This document shows positions 62,957 to 64,000 of a stretch of 64,000 bases of DNA, piece by piece. Source of the stretch: Sphingobacterium faecale (GTDB lineage: Bacteria; Bacteroidota; Bacteroidia; Sphingobacteriales; Sphingobacteriaceae); the NCBI RefSeq assembly GCF_016746095.1, contig NZ_JAERTY010000004.1, forward strand, positions 62,001-126,000. Direction: 5' to 3'. The number at the start of each line of letters is the position of its first letter. Position 1 is the first letter of the stretch. The notes beneath the pieces were generated by a model. The model saw only the letters and a list, made by a program, of their open reading frames with translations, was not told the DNA's origin and did not search any database. Position numbers and translations under genes: made by a program.

Positions 62957-63580
62957 ATGTCACATCAAGTTCCCGAAAACGGCACAAAGCTTCCATTAAT
63001 GGAAGAATTTTATACGATTCAAGGAGAAGGATTCCACACTGGTAAAGCTGCTTATTTCATCCGCCTTGGAGGCTGTGATGTAGGTTGTCATTGGTGTGAT
63101 GTAAAGGAAAGCTGGGACGCTGATCTACACCCACTTACTGACGCAGAGACGATTGTCGAAAATGCAAAAAAGCACCCTGCAAAGACCGTTGTCATTACTG
63201 GTGGAGAACCTTTGATATATAACCTTGATTACCTTACAACACGGCTTAAAGAAGAGGGCATTAAAACTTTTATAGAAACCTCTGGAGCCTATCCTCTAAG
63301 TGGCGTTTGGGATTGGATCTGTTTGTCTCCTAAAAAATTCAAAAGTCCAAAAATCGATGTTCTAGAAGCTGCAGGTGAATTAAAAGTTATTGTTTTCAAT
63401 AAAAGCGACTTTAAATGGGCCGAAGAGCATGCTAGTAAGGTGGGGCCGAACTGCAAATTGTACCTTCAGCCAGAATGGTCTAAAGCGAATGAGATAACTC
63501 CTTTGATCATTGAATATGTTAAAGACAACCCACATTGGGATATCTCCCTACAGACTCATAAATTCTTGAATATTCCTTAA
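62957..63580 (+). CDS. queE: 7-carboxy-7-deazaguanine synthase
   Basis: The 207-residue radical SAM enzyme makes CDG in the queuosine pathway. The start is the ATG at 62957; an in-frame TTG at 62933 lies inside the -7 box. The cluster motif is C-x3-C-x2-C in GGCDVGCHWCD (Cys40, Cys44, Cys47), with the substrate-contact EEFYTIQGEGFHTGK upstream and the SAM-binding VVITGGEPL downstream. Length matches the family. It is followed by a TPR gene. Confidence 0.95.
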   Translation: MSHQVPENGTKLPLMEEFYTIQGEGFHTGKAAYFIRLGGCDVGCHWCDVKESWDADLHPLTDAETIVENAKKHPAKTVVITGGEPLIYNLDYLTTRLKEEGIKTFIETSGAYPLSGVWDWICLSPKKFKSPKIDVLEAAGELKVIVFNKSDFKWAEEHASKVGPNCKLYLQPEWSKANEITPLIIEYVKDNPHWDISLQTHKFLNIP

Positions 63581-63613
63581 TTCGTTATTTCGAAGAAAGT
63601 TCTCTACTTTTAA

Positions 63614-63644
63614 TATCCGATAAAGACAAAAGCTATATCGGATA
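63614..63644. terminator. Hairpin after queE
   Basis: A 9-bp stem (TATCCGATA at 63614-63622 against TATCGGATA at 63636-63644) lies in the 81-base gap before the TPR gene. No T-tract follows, so it may be a weak terminator or mRNA stabiliser. Confidence 0.4.
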
Positions 63645-63661
63645 CCATAGCAATAACAGTA

Positions 63662-64000
63662 ATGAATTCATTCTTCAAAATATCTTGTTTTTTTGTATTG
63701 ACATATTGGTCTTTATTTACCTTTGGCCAGACTTCCTCCATAAATAAAAAGGCACAGTCAGCTTATGAAAATGCAGCAAAGCAACTTGCTCTGCAAAACA
63801 AATCCCAAGCTAAAGAAGAACTCAAAAAGGCCATACTCCTTGACCCAGCATTTGCCACAGCCTATCAACAGCTCGCTGACATTTACCGCTCAGAAAAAAG
63901 ATATAAGGAAGCAATCCCACTCTACAAGAAAGTTCTGCAAATAAACCCCGACCTAACTAAGCTGACCTTGTTTGGCTTAGGCGAATCTCAACTGGCAGAA
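63662..64000 (+). CDS. TPR-containing exported protein, 5' part, cut by the window edge
   Basis: The ATG at 63662 opens a frame that stays open to base 64000 (113 codons). It has a signal peptide (about 1-23, cut near TFGQT) and then tetratricopeptide-like repeats: AYENAAKQLALQNKSQAKEE, LLDPAFATAYQQLADIYRSE and YKEAIPLYKKVLQINPDL. N-terminal TPRs after a signal peptide are found in PorE/OmpA-type type IX secretion accessory proteins as well as in many others. The rest of the gene is needed to decide. Confidence 0.8.
   Translation, partial: MNSFFKISCFFVLTYWSLFTFGQTSSINKKAQSAYENAAKQLALQNKSQAKEELKKAILLDPAFATAYQQLADIYRSEKRYKEAIPLYKKVLQINPDLTKLTLFGLGESQLAE

Noticed and set aside
1-64000. CRISPR arrays, intact insertion sequences, prophage genes or a toxin-antitoxin pair
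   Set aside because: No regularly spaced repeat array, transposase, phage structural gene or paired small toxin gene was seen on reading both strands; the XRE gene at 48050 has no toxin neighbour.

Overview
The window (about 40% GC by eye) comes from a member of the Bacteroidota, most likely the family Sphingobacteriaceae (Sphingobacterium/Pedobacter-like). This rests on a SusC/SusD polysaccharide-utilisation locus with a hybrid two-component regulator, -7 boxes of the TAnnTTTG type, a short 286-residue primary sigma factor, a type III glutamine synthetase, an S46 dipeptidyl peptidase and a type IX secretion (gliding-type) C-terminal domain. The genus is an inference. No CRISPR array, intact insertion sequence, prophage or rRNA operon is visible; the single tRNA is tRNA-Arg(CCG).

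Layout. (1) 1-12651 is a fructan-utilisation locus. A leftward operon (MFS sugar porter, PfkB fructokinase, SusC, SusD, GH32 fructosidase, PKD-domain lipoprotein cut by the left edge) diverges from a rightward hybrid sensor with a periplasmic sugar-binding domain, as in the Bacteroides fructose sensor BT1754. The shared intergenic region holds a 13-bp direct repeat with 21-bp periodicity that could be the regulator's site. (2) 12652-13220 is a gene-free border with a decayed integrase-like fragment and a cluster of hairpins. (3) 13221-21596 carries housekeeping genes: mazG, trpS, a deoxynucleoside kinase, an ABC-F ATPase, smc and a small coiled-coil gene. (4) 21666-28673 holds M13 and M16 peptidases flanking a two-gene unit (a YgjP-like protein without its metal site, and an MpaB/Lcp-type putative haem oxygenase). 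(5) 28766-33237 holds xerD, a three-gene His-rich/TonB putative metal-uptake operon with a palindrome inside its promoter, and the tRNA. (6) 33241-42230 holds a candidate small RNA, ribE, two CLC-type channels, oxyR, a DPP11-type S46 peptidase, a rhodanese-thioredoxin gene interrupted by TGA, and DUF423. (7) 42248-56653 holds icd, a CPA2 antiporter, a LolE/FtsX-type permease, fmt, a small XRE regulator, rpoD, a SIMPL protein, an S9 peptidase, GSIII and kdsB. (8) 56678-64000 holds an overlapping glycosyltransferase/FKBP/aldo-keto reductase operon, a zinc-dependent phospholipase C-like protein, a large type IX secretion substrate, queE and the start of a TPR protein.

How the parts work together. 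In the fructan locus, SusC/SusD should import fructo-oligosaccharides, the non-lipidated GH32 enzyme should release fructose in the periplasm, the MFS porter should carry it inward and the PfkB kinase should phosphorylate it, while the hybrid sensor reads periplasmic fructose. In the 29.7-33.1 kb operon the three products look like an envelope metal-acquisition set. Most of the rest is core metabolism and envelope biology with compact intergenic regions and clear bidirectional hairpin terminators.

The items most worth a second look are the promoter-embedded palindrome and near-leaderless start of the His-rich operon, the in-frame TGA in the rhodanese-thioredoxin gene, the candidate small RNA at 33366-33576, the metal-site-less YgjP homologue coupled to the putative haem oxygenase, and the 21-bp-phased repeat in the fructan locus. 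All functional calls are from reading the sequence only; no database search was run.
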